Below are positions 46,334-59,403 of a stretch of DNA of 64,000 nt, piece after piece. The stretch lies in NCBI GenBank assembly GCA_022885665.1, contig JAGQDJ010000619.1, positions 44,253 through 108,252 of the forward strand, read 5' to 3'. Made by a program: the position numbers and the translations under genes. The DNA is from Triops longicaudatus. Its lineage: Eukaryota; Arthropoda; Branchiopoda; Notostraca; Triopsidae. Position 1 is the stretch's first letter. Each line of letters opens with the position of its first letter. The notes under the pieces are model-generated. The model was given only the letters and a program-made list of their open reading frames with translations, ran no database searches and had not been told where the DNA came from.

Positions 46334-49300
46334 TTAGAGACCACCGGTGCCGCCATTGCTGCCGCTAGAGGGTGGCCCGATCGGTCCCAGATCGCAATTG
46401 TTTTTGAGAAAGTACTTTTCCAGTTTGGCCAGGATATGTTTGCCGTAGGTGTACTTGCGTAAAGTGGAGACATGAGGGCGGATCTTGTGCATGAGCAGTT
46501 TGCGTTGGGCGGGTTCCGCCACATCAATCATCTTCTGGACCACGTAGTTGGCGTATTGGTCTTTCATCATGGCGTGCAACGCCGAGCCTTGCGTGCCATC
46601 GTTGTAGCCTAACACTTCCTCGATGAGCAAAACGCGTTCTGAACGCGTAGCGTGCGTCACGCACTTTTCCACTACGTTCGAAGCAAACTTGTGCTGCGAC
46701 AGCGTCAAGACTTTGCCCCGCACGGCTGTCACGATGCGAGATTTATCCTCCGCTTTTCCGTGCTCTGTCAAAGAAAACCAAACAAATCATGTTTGAGACA
46801 AGCACAAATTTTTAAAAAAATACATTTTAAAAAGTACACGATAAAACAGAAAATAAACAGAACAGACTTAAATGAGAAACGAAGTAAAACAGAAAGTAAT
46901 ACGTCAATCACGTTGTTTGCCACCGACGCCATCCAGTTGGAAAAAAATGTAACATTTAATCAATAATACAGTGAACAGAGAATGAACCAAAAAATAAAAA
47001 AAGGAATTTTTTAATGTTGCGCCATTAATTACCGAGTACGTGTTGGATGACGTAGTTGCCGTATTGGTCTTGAATCAGCTGTTCAGTGTGTTGATGGAGT
47101 TCGTTCAAGATGGGCGCCGTTTGATCACCGGTGCAATGCTCCAAGATGCGTTGGATGACACGGCAACCGTACGGATGGGTCGACAATGAAAACACCTGAA
47201 ACAAAAAAATCAGTTAAATAGGAAACATATATTTTCGTACAAATATTTTATATTAACGCAACCACAAAGGAAGTTCACGACTGCGAAACCTAAAATACAT
47301 AAAAAAAGAAAAAAGCAACTGCTTTCCCTTGTAATTAATCCGTTTGGAAAACATTTATCTTGATTTATTTTGAACTAATACCACGTGAGTGTTATTAAAA
47401 ATCTTAATTTTCGAGTTACGCGTGATAAAATACTCCTTTTTAAACTACCCCGAAAACGAAGCTAGCCGCACAAACTGGTATGTCTTAATTTGCGCAAGTA
47501 CCAGCAAGAAATTCCCATAAAAAGAAGAGGAAAAAATACAAAGAAAACCAACCTGGCTGTCGAAAGCGTCAATGATGAACTGGAGCGCGTTGGGTTCGAC
47601 GCATTCAATGCATTTTTGGACCACGTGGTTGCCATTTTGGTCCTTGACACATTTCAGTACATGACCGTCCAACTCGCGTACGATTTCTTTCTGTTGTTCG
47701 GCAGGGATGGACTCCAACGCCTTTTGGATGACTCGACAGCCGTACATTTGTAAGGCCAAGGGCAAGACATGTCCTTTGATCCGTTGGGCCAGCGTGGTTT
47801 TTTGCTCAGGCGTGCCAAACTCGAAAAATTTTTGGATGACGTAGTTGCCGAACACGTCGGTCATGAGCGCATACGCAGCCATAATTATTTCTGCGAATAC
47901 CAACTGCTTTTCGGTCGGCGTCGCTCGCTCCAGTTTTTGCTGAATGAACCGCGAACCATGTTGATCTTGCGAGAATTCCACCATGTGATTCACCAAATCA
48001 CGCAACTGCAAATTAGGGAAGCGATTGTTCCGGAAATCTTCCAAGAGTCGTGAGCGATTCGTGCCCTTGTCCATCATAGTCGAGGTGCCACTGCCCACCG
48101 AGCCTGTTCGGCCCATTTTGCCAAAGAGGGAAGAAGACCCCGTCCCAAACAGATTGGTGTTTGGCCCTGGTGTAAGGGCGCCATTGCGGTATTTCACCAT
48201 TTCTGAGCCCGGTGCCGCTGACATGATGCGACCTAAACCGAGCTGCAAGCTCGAGGTCGAGCCCAAGCCCAGTGGAGGCGGTGTTAACGACTCGGAACCC
48301 AGGCCCAAAGAATTCGATGAAGCTGTTACTGTTCCCAGAGCGCCATAGCTGGGCGTGTTGTGCCACTTAGCTCTTGAGTAGTCCAACGAGGGTGAAAAGG
48401 TCGACTGATTCCGATCAAACGAATCTCGTCGCCCACTCGTGCCTAGAAATAACAAAAAAATAATGTAATTACTGAATCATTCTACTGATGAGAGCAAAAT
48501 TCATGCAGGGTCATTTTACAGTTTATCGGCTTAATATAGCAATAATAGAAAAAAACGCTAGTGCATATTTAACGAACAACAAAAAGCCTCGAATTGTCAA
48601 CTAAAACATACAAGAAGCCTTAACAACCGATTCTCGCGATAATCGCGCTCGCAACACGAAAATAAATAAATTATTTACCATTGCTCATAGACAAACCACC
48701 TAAAGCAGGCGATCCGATCGTTCCTAGTCCTCCGTTACCGAATCCCAGGGGTGCCGAGTTATGCTGGAGTCCGAGGGGCGAGAAAGTGTTACCCAGTTGC
48801 GAGGAAGGCAGGGCGTTCCCTCCTACCCCGACTCCACCTCCACCTCCCATCGGGTTACACTGTCCCGGTGCGTGGCTTCCCAGCAATCTGACGTTAGGAA
48901 CCATGGGTGCGGGAGACATGAGTCTGACCGGTCCCCCATTGCCCAATCCTCTCATGTTGCCCATGACGAGCGATCCGTGCTGGTCATAGAAGGCGGGAAT
49001 GACTTGGTAACCACCTGCGGCTGCCGCTGCAGCGGCCGCTGTGGGGTTGTTCCCCGTGCCCACTTCCGTTAACGATGGTGTCAACGGTCGTCTCGGCTGT
49101 GCCTGTTGAGTGGTGCCAGGTACTGGACCGGCCGGTCCTGGTCCCGCCGGCCCCGGCCCTTGGGGCAACATACCGGCCGAAAACATGCCCCACGGCGTCA
49201 TACCGTAATACTGTGGCATCATGCCAGGTGGTCCTGCAATTTTCAAACAAAATATTACCTGAAAATCAAGGCTCTTTACTAGTCCCCAATAACGAATATT

Positions 49301-52300
49301 TTTTATTCCATAAACATACAATGAACAACGAAAATTCATCTGAAATTAAGAACCACAAAGCGGAATTAGTTTTTTGAAAAATAGGATAATAGTAAAAAAT
49401 ATACAAACAAAACAAACACAAACATCACTTCAAAATTGAATTTTATACACACAACATAACACTAGTCCAACAAACATCTTTATAGTCAAAGTAAATTTTA
49501 ACTAAAAATAAAAAGAAACATTCTAACTGAAATATGAGACAAGATATCCAAACAGAAATTCCGGGCAAGAATTCAGGCAAGAACACCATGCACAAAATTT
49601 AACTTATGTAAAATAATCCTAAATATACAGTTCGGGAAAATATCGAACGAAACGAAATCAATGAAAAGCGGAAAAGGAACGCAGTAGTGACCAAAAAGAA
49701 GGAATAATTGGGTCTTTCGCGAGGAATAAATGACAATGAATGTTGAATGATCGAGATGGTGTGTAATGACAATCCTTACCTGCAATGAGAGTTCCCATAT
49801 ATGGTTCCTGAGGATTAATGACGTAAGGCGCGCTTGGGTAACCTGCAGGTCCAGCCAATCCTGCTAACCCCAAAAGGAAAGAATAATTAAGTGTTTGCTT
49901 GGTAACAGGAGACCTATGCAATAAGTGAAAGACGATACTCTTACCGAGTTGTTGCTGTTGTTGGGCTAAGAATTGCTGCTGCAGCAACTGCATTTGCTGA
50001 GGAGGCGCGCTTTGTGCTTGTTGTTGCTGGTTCCGGAACAATTGCTATATTAAAAGAAATATAAAAATTATAAATTATACATGTGGAATAAGAGGCCAGC
50101 AATAAAATATTCAGCGAAAAGACAAAAATAAAAAAAATCATAGAAAATATACAATTTTAATATTATCCATAAGTATTGTACAAGTCCTTCAACTCGTATG
50201 TGTACAATATAGTAAATGAGAATTATTGATAGCTATGCCAGCAAAGGACACATGCTCAAGCTGATTTTTTTTTTACAAAATAGAATTGCTCTTTATATGA
50301 TTAGAATAGACCAAAGTTCTCATCCAAGTAAAGCTGGTTTCGTTTCGAAGATCTCAGAATATCCAAGACAAATTCCTTACAAGACGTTTTCATCCATTAT
50401 CATGCAAAAGAGCAATAAATCAAGCCTGGATTTAAGACAGAATCCTAAATCCGGGTTTCTCTCAATAAAATTCTTCTACGAAAGTACTTCATCCGTTCGG
50501 ATATTTCACGAAAATTATCTTACAAGAAGCTTTCTCTTATATGGGGGCTCTTCGAAAATATATTTACTTTACGACGGAACGTCACCGATCACGTTATTTC
50601 ACGAAAACTATCGGAATTATCTTACATAAGAGTTCAGCTTACAATAACTGACAGCACTGTAGTGTACTCTAATTCTATGCACACATCTATAAATACGCAA
50701 AGCTCCAACGCTACAATGTACTCTTACAATTACGTTCAACCATGTAGTTACGCCACTTATCATTACAATTACTCGTTATCAAAGATAAAATCATTCAATT
50801 CGTTACATATATCAAACTCTAACCGAAACGGTTGTTCCCTTGCTACAAAAATCGCGTGCTCCTTATTCTTCACATCACATTAAAATACAAACGCTCTTCC
50901 AATTTTCAAACGCTCACACAAATTTGAAATTTCACAAAATCGTTTAAATTCATCAAACGACGCATGCCTGCCGTTCATTGGCCATAAAATACATCCATAC
51001 TTCCCAACACAAGTCAACGAAACAAAACTTCACAAATACGCGCCCAGTTCCCAATTAAGACAAAATGGAAAACCCATTTCCACGTGTTCTCCTAACGACG
51101 GTTTGAAAGCCTTTTTTCAAAGCAATCAATAATTTTGCAACCAAACCTTAGCTTCGAACATAGAATGGAAGTAGAAAACGTAAGGAAAAGTAACTAAATT
51201 TGAAAAAAATACGAAGTAAAACCGACTACGTAACGAATGAACAAGTTGAAAACAAAATCTGAGGAAATAAAATAAAAATAAAAAAAGCAAACGTATAACA
51301 ACGATAAACGGGAAATCATCAGGGACAACAATGGAAAGTTAAAAAATAGCAACTCATCCGTTCCGCTCTTTTCGCCGTCAAACGTCTCACCTCGTGCGAA
51401 CAAGACAAGTAGAGAAACACCTGTTCCAATTTTCTGCCCAGTTTCGAATCAGGCCACACTTGAGGTTTACACACCCTTCCGTCCCTCCTGACCACTCCTC
51501 TTCTCGTCACCAAAACACCCATTGCCCCCCTAAGCAAACCCTTTTCTGGAGAACAATGTTCTGACCACTCTATTTTTAAATTCACATCAATTTCCAATGA
51601 GTCTCCACTTCCTTAATTCCGTTCTCAAAATACCTTTAAAAATCAAACAAAAATCCTAGTCTTATGCTTTCTCGATACCTGCAACGTGACACATCACTTT
51701 GAACTCATTCCACTGCCACAATTCCAAACCACCAAACCAGATACGAAAACTGCCTACATTCACTCCAAACAACCCAGAACTCTCTCTTTCTCTTTGAATC
51801 GCCAAGATCAAGGAAATCGATGTATACACTTTTAATCATTCGATCCCCTCCCAAGATTTCCACCACGTTTTACGTCATCTCGGTAAAGGTCTTCGCACTA
51901 GTGTTTTCACGTGTCTCCACGATCACCACAAAAAAGTTTCTGCACGCAGACTGCTCACCTTTCCCGACTCGCTTTTCACACACAACTACCGCCGAAAAAC
52001 GACCACTTTCCGCTTTACTACCCTCCGTTATCCTCGCCTTGTAAACGTCTTTACATATGTGCCCGTGAAATCCCAATCGTTTACAGGCGAATAAAAACTC
52101 GATTTCAACTCACTAGTTGCGCTTACAAATAAAACTAAAAAAACTTTTTGATATTTCCCTTTATTCCCAAAATAAATCTCAATTTAGACCCAAGTTCCCA
52201 CGGTCTGCAAACAAAAAAAATGCTCGGTTTATGAAAACATAGAAACAAAACTAATAAAAAAATTACCAATTTTTGTAATAAAATCAACGTTGCAATTTTT

Positions 52301-55300
52301 GCTTGAACTTTACTTAGAAGGCCACAAGATTACAGACAAATTAACGAAATTAATACTGGAAAATCGATTAACGGAAAATAACAAAAAAAAACAGGAAATC
52401 AAAATAAATCATCCATGAGGACCAAAGAATAACAGAAATAGAAAAGATGAGCAAATACAAACTTTTCAAAAAGCTGAAGGAAAAATGGCCAAACTCGAGT
52501 GAATTTTTCCAATTCAGAAAACGTCTACATCGATGTATGTCTATGAAACTACACCCCCCCCCCCCAAAAAAAAAGAAACTCCGAACTTTAAAAAATCAAT
52601 AAAATTTGCTTGCACAAAATTAAAATTTTAAGTGTCTCACAGGAAACTAAAAGACGCTTTAAAGAAAATCCGGAAACCAAAGAAGTTTACAAAAATCCTC
52701 CTATATCTCCACTAAATTCGCACCAAAAATTCAAATTTTGATCGACGTAATATCCTAGCCAAGAAAAAGCATCCGAAAATTCGATTAAATGACAAATCGT
52801 TCGTTCAAGCGAGCTGCCAACCAATAAAAAAGTGACCGGTGACAATCGGCAACTGCAGACACAATATCTTTTTCTAACGCATGTCCGTTAAACCGAGCAT
52901 TTCTATTTGTATTTAGTCACTACTATCACTTTTTCACGGACAATCCAACAAAAAGATTTTTCTATTTTTCCAAGCTTTTCTACTCTGCTCTGTTCCGTGA
53001 CTTTGTACGACATAAAAAGAAAACTTTTTGACTGTGTAAGTCAATGATTCGTCTACCTCGCTAACTCTCAACGGAATGGTACGTCGAACGCATATGAGGT
53101 ATTAAGGGACATACAAAAAAGTGAACAGAGGGTGGCAGGATAGTTAAGTTCTAGCGTGCGCGCTTTCCAAAGATTCCGTGGAGAGACAAAAGTTACTGAA
53201 CAAGCAGTTTACCCTATCTTAGCCATCACAACCCTCACCCGAAAGTTCGGCCACCCACCCACACAGAAACTCCATGTAAGTACTGTGCCAGGTACGGCCA
53301 AACTCCATAGCGTGCCGATTGTCAATCAACAAAACTTTTTTCGTATGAAAGGAGAGTAATTTTCATAGAAAACGAGGAGGAGTCAACGGGAGTGGAATGG
53401 CAGAGCGCAAGAGAGGGTTTAATAAGAGTACTGGTCTCACGAATGAGGCACAACAGACCCTCATGAGTACGTGCATGTGCAGTTCGCTACAATACCGTCC
53501 TCTTCTCCCAAAAGCGACCAATAAGAACTCACTTAACCTTCACATTTCTGCCGTTTACCCAAGTTCTAACCTTGGATTAAGAGTTTTAGATTTTTTCAGA
53601 TCTTGTTGACAAACCATAACACGCAAACGCAAGATTTCATGTACTGAGCCAATAGGGGTTTTAATATTGGCAGTGTTAATGTATTCCTTGGGATATCAAA
53701 TGTTCCTTAAGAGACAATACAACTACTTTTAATGAATCCCAGTGCAAGCTCGAGCTTATTACTGATAACGTGACGTTTCTAGTTAATGTAATTACTATTA
53801 ATTATATTGAATAGTGGTAAAAAAGTGTGTTACAAAAAAGAAAAGTAAAAACAAATACGAAATTAAATGAATTTTGTCTATAAATAAATTTCTCTGCATG
53901 AATGAGAAAAAGCCTAAATTTTAAATCAGCCACCTTATTCCGACACAAATTCGGTTCAGGACGATTCACCGTTTAGTATCGAGCCCGCATATACGAAAAA
54001 TCCTCTTGTAAGAGAATTTCGTAGAAACATCGTCATAGGTTCTATCATCGAGAACTTTTGCACAAATATTACCGATAAGTTTTCATCAAGACAGCCCCAA
54101 TGAAAGAGAGGAAATCGAACAAGCTAACGGTCCAGGACCCGCCTGTAATAAAGACCGGGATATACGAAACCCTTTTGTAGGAGAATTCCGCGCGGACATC
54201 GTATGTTATACCCTTTAAAGGAACCAATGAATAAGAAAATTCGACATAGGAAAACTTAAGTCAAAGACCCGTACGTAAAAGAGACCTGGTAAGAGAATTT
54301 GGTATGAACATCGCATTAGCTATGTTACATCGTCAAGGAACCCCTTTGGGGAAGAAATCCGATATAAGAACAACATGCAGTCGAAAACCCTCTTATAGTA
54401 GAAACCCGGATGTAAGGGATTCTCGTGTAAGTGCATTTCTCACGAGCATTGTGAGAAGTATGCTACTTTATAAATGTCCCCTGAAGAAAGATCTATCGGA
54501 TGTAAGACTAAGTTAGTTCATGAACCTATTATAAGAGAAACTCAAAATTATAGACCTTTTAAGAAATTCAGAACGGACATTCCCCCAAGTTTTATAACCA
54601 AAAGACCTCCCAAAAACGGAAGGTCGAAAGTTGAAAAAAGTTACAGAACAAAACCCGCTTGTAAGAGAACCCTCTTCTTAAAGAATTTTACAATCAACCT
54701 CGTAAACAATCAAAAGAGCCAGAGAAAAGAGGTATCGGGAATAGACAACATTACGGTCAAAGATCCACTTATATGAGTGACACATTAAGATTTACGTATG
54801 TTATGCTCGTTATAAACAATATGTCTGCCTTTCATGATAGGACTTCCCTCAACACCTACGGAATTTGAAATTCACTTTTTTGCTGAATTTTTCCAGTTGT
54901 ACCTCTCTATACCGATATTCTATAAACTGATAACCTCTCTTGCCATTTTTTGACATAATAAGCGCAAAAAAATACTAAAAAAAGAATAAAAATAACCATA
55001 ATAAAATTAGAAGAGCACAATAGTAAGATTCATTAGAGATAAGAAAGATCAAATGAAAAAATGTGACAATTGCCTGTTGATCGAAGCCATGAGAATGCTG
55101 CTGCTGTTGTTGCTGTTGGGAGATAAGCGCTTGGCCATCCATGGTCGACAGAACCGAGTAGTTATTTGGTTCAAACGGCGGCATGGATCCGCCCCCGACG
55201 GAAACCATACTCGGGTCCATGAGTACCGGCTCGCCGAAACTGTTATGCGAATGCGACGCCAAGTGTTCGGGCATAGCTTGGCCTTGGGCCATGGCCATCG

Positions 55301-58300
55301 ACATGGCCATCGACGGCGGCAAATTCATGGGTAAACTTGTCATGGCCATCGCTGACAAGGTCGACATATCTTCTTTCATTAAAGGCAATGGACCGTTTTT
55401 GCTCAATTCTTCCTCAGAAGGTGACGGCTGCCGCGAACCCGGTGTCCGACTATTTCAACAACGACCACAAATTAACGAATCAGTTCATTTCAGTAAAAAA
55501 GTAAAAGCCGAGCACAATTTTCTCTACTAAATTCTAAATCTGCAAAAACTATTCCATTTGAAACTTAATAAATCTATTTCACTGTAAAATATATGCACTA
55601 ATCTATTAAACTTCTAAAAATTCATGAAATCGTTATTTCCACAAAAGTATCCTGTACTTTACACTGTTACATATTAAAAAACAATCAGATACAATTTCTG
55701 AGCTATTCCGCTTATCTGTTGTACCCGATATTTACAAAACTATTTTTATGAAATATTTCCGGGTTTTCTAACTTGAACATTCAAATTAAGCAACGTAATT
55801 TGAACTAAGGTAGTGTCAATCTAACCTAACTTAAAATGAAAGTCCACCGGGCGTATAATAAAGTACCATCGTAAATACGAATCCGTTGAATGGAATCGAA
55901 TTTTTTCATCATTTTTTCGATGCATTCTTGAACAAAAATGCTTCCGGTTTGTCAACAAAACGCCGTACGACGTTGAAGCTGAAGGTTTAAATTTTTACTT
56001 GAATTTATCGTCGTCTGATAAAACGCCATTTTTCATCACACTCATTGCATGGGAGTGAGAGCGGGCATGGGCGGCTAAGGCATGGGCGTGGCCGTTGCTG
56101 GTGGGGTCCATGTCTTTTAAGGAGCTCGGGGTGGGTCCCTTCTCTTTAGAGTCTTTGTCACTGTCTTGGCTGACTCCTAAGCCTCTCATACGCGCTTCGA
56201 GATCGCGGGCGGTGGTCGGGGACGTGCCCAACACGTATTCCACCATTTTCACCCCCAAGCCGCCTGTTTCGGAGGAACGAGGCGACAGGACGGCACCGGC
56301 TGCTTCACCGGGGAAACTTCCTGAACGACGGGGCGTCATGCTAATCGGTTGTGAGACAGAATGATCTAAAGGGTAATCTTTTTTCAGTCACCAAAGCCGG
56401 GGTAAAAAAAAAAAAAAAACACAAAAAAGAAAAAAAATCAGCATTATTCAATTTTGACACAATAAAAAGGCAATTTATTTTTTTCTGTTTAAAAAAATTC
56501 TTTTACCGATGGTTGAATTACTCCACGCCGAATCTCGCCAAGTTTGATCACCCAGATTAAACAATCCTTTTGATTCGTCTTTAGGCTCTTCCACGCCCCA
56601 TAATTTCTTCGCTGAACCAGCCAACTAAGAAGTTCACAAAATTAGACACATTTGAGATATTTGTTTTCAAAATTACTATACTATATTTTCTTCCTTGCTA
56701 AATTATCTAGATATAAAAAACAGCTATATTAAAAAAATAAAGAGCTAAGAATTACATTTAGAATTTAAACCCTTCAGACCTTAGAATTTTTTAAATAAAA
56801 GAAGTCCAAAAAACAAGACAATTGAAAACATTAGAATCTCTTTCCATACTGAAAATACTTTCCATGCAGAAAATACTTTCCACACTGAATTTAAGACAAA
56901 TAAAAAAATATTCGAAGCTCCTTCCATACTGAAAACACTCTCCATACTGAAATTAAGACAAATAAAAGAATCAGAATCTTCTGTCCTAATATAAGAAAGG
57001 AAATCACACACTAAGAGATGAAACTATTGGCCTCTTCATGTCTGAAACTGTTCTTACTTGGGTTTCACTAAAGATTTTACGAAAACTTGTCTCGATAAAA
57101 ACCTTAAGTGTGGTAACTACCGAACTTGTTACTAATTTTACATTATTGTGGTAATCATTGTCTTGTTACTTATATTACTTTATTGTACTATCTACCTCCA
57201 AATACTGTTTACAAGATCCGTTTTGGTTTAAGTCGTAAAAACATTCACAAGCGTGATTAATTACTTGTTCGAATTGATTTCTGTGAGCCATATGTGTTTG
57301 ATTGGTGGGATGGGGCGACACGCCAACTGGGGTTCCGCCTCCTTGGCCGCTTTGATTACTGTCGGATGCCATGGCTTTTAAATGGGATTCCATGCCCGTT
57401 ATCATATTCATATTTTGTTTAGATTGCTGTAAAAAAAAAGAGAAAAGAACAGCATTAGAAACCATTTAAGGCAGAGTTTTACTTAACATAAAAACACGAG
57501 AAACTTGAAAAAAAATCTAAAAAGTGCTTGTATCCCTCTTAGGGTCTTTCGAAGACCGTAATTTCAATGTTTAATCCTCTTTTGGTTGTACTTTACGGTA
57601 GAATTTCCACACTGCTCGCACATGATTTTGATACTTACCATACACACTGCCAAATTTACGCCAAAAAAGGCGAAAAATTTGCCAAAAAAAAAAACAAAGG
57701 TTTGGAAATACGGGCGTGCTAGTGTTTTGCAACATATTCGGGATAGACGTGACACCTCACGCGTTTTTATTGTATCTAGTCGAAATAACTGCCATATGGC
57801 GATGAATGAATACCTTCAACCGTTTGAAAGAAAGATGTTGAAAGTTTCACAGTTAAAAGATGTTTTTTTCCCTAAAATCTGTACGAAAATTAAGAAAAAA
57901 TCAAAGAAGTTTTACATCTAGAAGAGTGCATTATTCCAACATTCTGAATTTATATTAGGGCAAGACCAGTCTTTAATAAAACCCGCTAATGCCAAATTTC
58001 TAAGAAGATTGGGTTGACCGAGACACTTGTACGGCCAATCATTGTCCCCGATTTATTTACAGCCTTATACTCATCTATTCCGAGCTTGCAGCAAAACTGT
58101 TTCAAAATCTCGAGATACCTATCACGGACACCGCCCATTTAGCTCTGTTGCCAGGCAAAGCTTTTTCCTGGCAAAACACGCCTACGCGGATATTTCGGAT
58201 AATTATACGTTTAAAAACGCGATGACCTAGATTTTCAGATTTTGGGGTGAAATTCTGGTTTATCTTTTCCCTTTCTTTAAATCACAAAATTCTACAGTTG

Positions 58301-59403
58301 ATGCAGATATTTTCCTGTCGACAAGTATTTCTTCATTGAAAGAATGCAACATACAGTACAACCTCGTTATAACGCATTTTCAGCAGTATAATCTCGCTAT
58401 AACGAACACGTATCGGCTACTGTGATTGAAGTCCACAGGTAACGGCGAACTAAAATCAATTTATTAAAACCAATATAATTAAAACAAACTATTACGGCTA
58501 ACTCTGGCTATAATAAACACATTTGCCGTCTTCTTGTATGTTCGTTATAGTGCGATTTTCCTGTCTTACGAACTAGTGGCTACAACAGTTGCTGAAAATT
58601 TCGGATTTACCTGAATGTAAAGAAAAACGTCTGATATACCGATCTTCCAAAATACCGAACAACTTTTGTGTTCCATGAGGTTTGTTATAACGAGATTCTT
58701 CTAGACAATTTAGCGTTTTATTTTAAAATTAACCAACTTAGTTGGTTATTAGTGCGCTAGTCGAATATTTTACATACTGAAGCTTTGAACATTATGAATT
58801 AAACGTAATAGCACATTTCCTTTGGTAACAATATTTAATAAAAATATTTCCAGAAATTCTCAGAAGAAACTTTCAAGATACAATTTTAATTTTAGTTGTA
58901 TGTCCCTGGGGAATTCTCTTAGCTTTTTTCACCAACAAGTATCTTTTAACTATTCTTGGAAAGCTGCCACAAACAAAATATTCTGTAAAACAAAATGTTT
59001 ACAGCCGTGTTACATTAATGAGTATACGGACTTAAGTCTGTTCATAATTGCGTTTTTGTAAGTGCAACTGAATGATGTAATATAGAGATAAGCTTACATC
59101 CATAATAGATTCATCGCCCAATGCCCAGCGCGAATGTTGTTTGGAGAAGTTTTGTAAATCGGGGTCGGTTTGCGAACGCTGGAAAAAGTACGCTACCATA
59201 GCATCATCTTGGGATCTTACAGTCGAAGAACGAGGTAACTCGGACATCTTTCGAAGACAAATAAAATACAAATCAGTACAAAAAGGTGACAAATACTAGA
59301 TCTTATGTTTAATTACTGCCTGTAATGAAGCAACATGATTGGCACCATTAGAGAGCATGCCAACAGCGGTATCAGAACTCTCCCCGCCACTGCCCCACTT
59401 CAT
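46334..59403 (-). CDS. PUM: Pumilio RNA-binding translational regulator
   Basis: Twelve coding exons give 1183 aa: 59403-59317, 59247-59098, 57426-57196, 56624-56507, 56365-55999, 55449-55074, 50044-49945, 49863-49780, 49233-48679, 48442-47553, 47195-47033 and 46764-46334. Pumilio binds UGUANAUA-type elements in 3'UTRs and recruits deadenylation and repression factors in the cytoplasm. The N-terminal SQDDAMVAYFFQR and the RTPGSRQPSPSEEE linker are family hallmarks. The long Gln-, Met-, Gly- and Pro-rich middle is disordered. The PUF domain spans about 820-1160 with eight repeats whose base-contact motifs read SRFIQ, NYVIQ, CRVIQ, NHVVQ, CRVIQ, NYVIQ, SNVVE and NYVVQ, the canonical set. All phases close. 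The intron 50045-55073 has no good GT donor and probably uses GC-AG. A 5'UTR intron runs from about 59748 down to 59412. Confidence 0.96.
50216..54780. other. Repeat-bearing interior of the large Pumilio intron
   Basis: The 5-kb intron (50045-55073) has no exon I can recognise. It carries degenerate copies of the TCTTACAT/ATGTAAGAG repeat family (50.2-50.6 and 54.0-54.8 kb), a C14/A10 homopolymer junction near 52555-52575, and otherwise A-rich sequence. Open frames of about 60-140 codons show no known domain. Confidence 0.5.
53990..54780. repeat. Irregular array of GTAAGAGAATTTCGTA repeats
   Basis: Related segments of the form GTAAGAGAATTTCG followed by AACATCG start near 54008, 54177 (diverged), 54289 and 54426, giving spacings of about 110-170 bp. 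Interspersed are CCCGGATGTAAGGGATTC (about 54403) and TATCGGATGTAAGACT (about 54497). The architecture matches the OPA1-intron array, so I place both in one family, although the cores differ. No protein coding is conserved. Confidence 0.45.
56836..56985. repeat. Minisatellite-like repeats in a Pumilio intron
   Basis: A unit close to CTTTCCATACTGAAAATA repeats three times at 56840-56890. After a spacer containing TTAAGACAAATAAAA it recurs twice near 56920-56955, followed by a second copy of that spacer. This is a small tandem block with a higher-order duplication inside intron 56625-57195. Confidence 0.7.
58351..58705. mobile_element. Pogo/Tigger-like MITE in a Pumilio intron
   Basis: The left end TACAGTACAACCTCGTTATA starts near 58352 and the right end GTTATAACGAGATTCTTCTA ends near 58703, as inverted matches. 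Inside lies a second pair: AGTATAATCTCGCTATAACG near 58385 and GTTATAGTGCGATTTTCCTG near 58545. One copy therefore seems to have inserted into or duplicated within another. No transposase frame. It is in the intron between Pumilio coding exons 2 and 3. Confidence 0.55.

Noticed and set aside
48025..49377. Several plus-strand frames of about 100 codons
   Set aside because: They are antisense to the Gly/Pro-rich Pumilio exons; their Pro- and Arg-rich composition follows from that.
59310..59320. GC donor (CAG|GCAGTA) after Pumilio exon 1
   Set aside because: A normal GT donor three bases on (GCA|GTAATT) keeps the same frame and needs no rare splice site.
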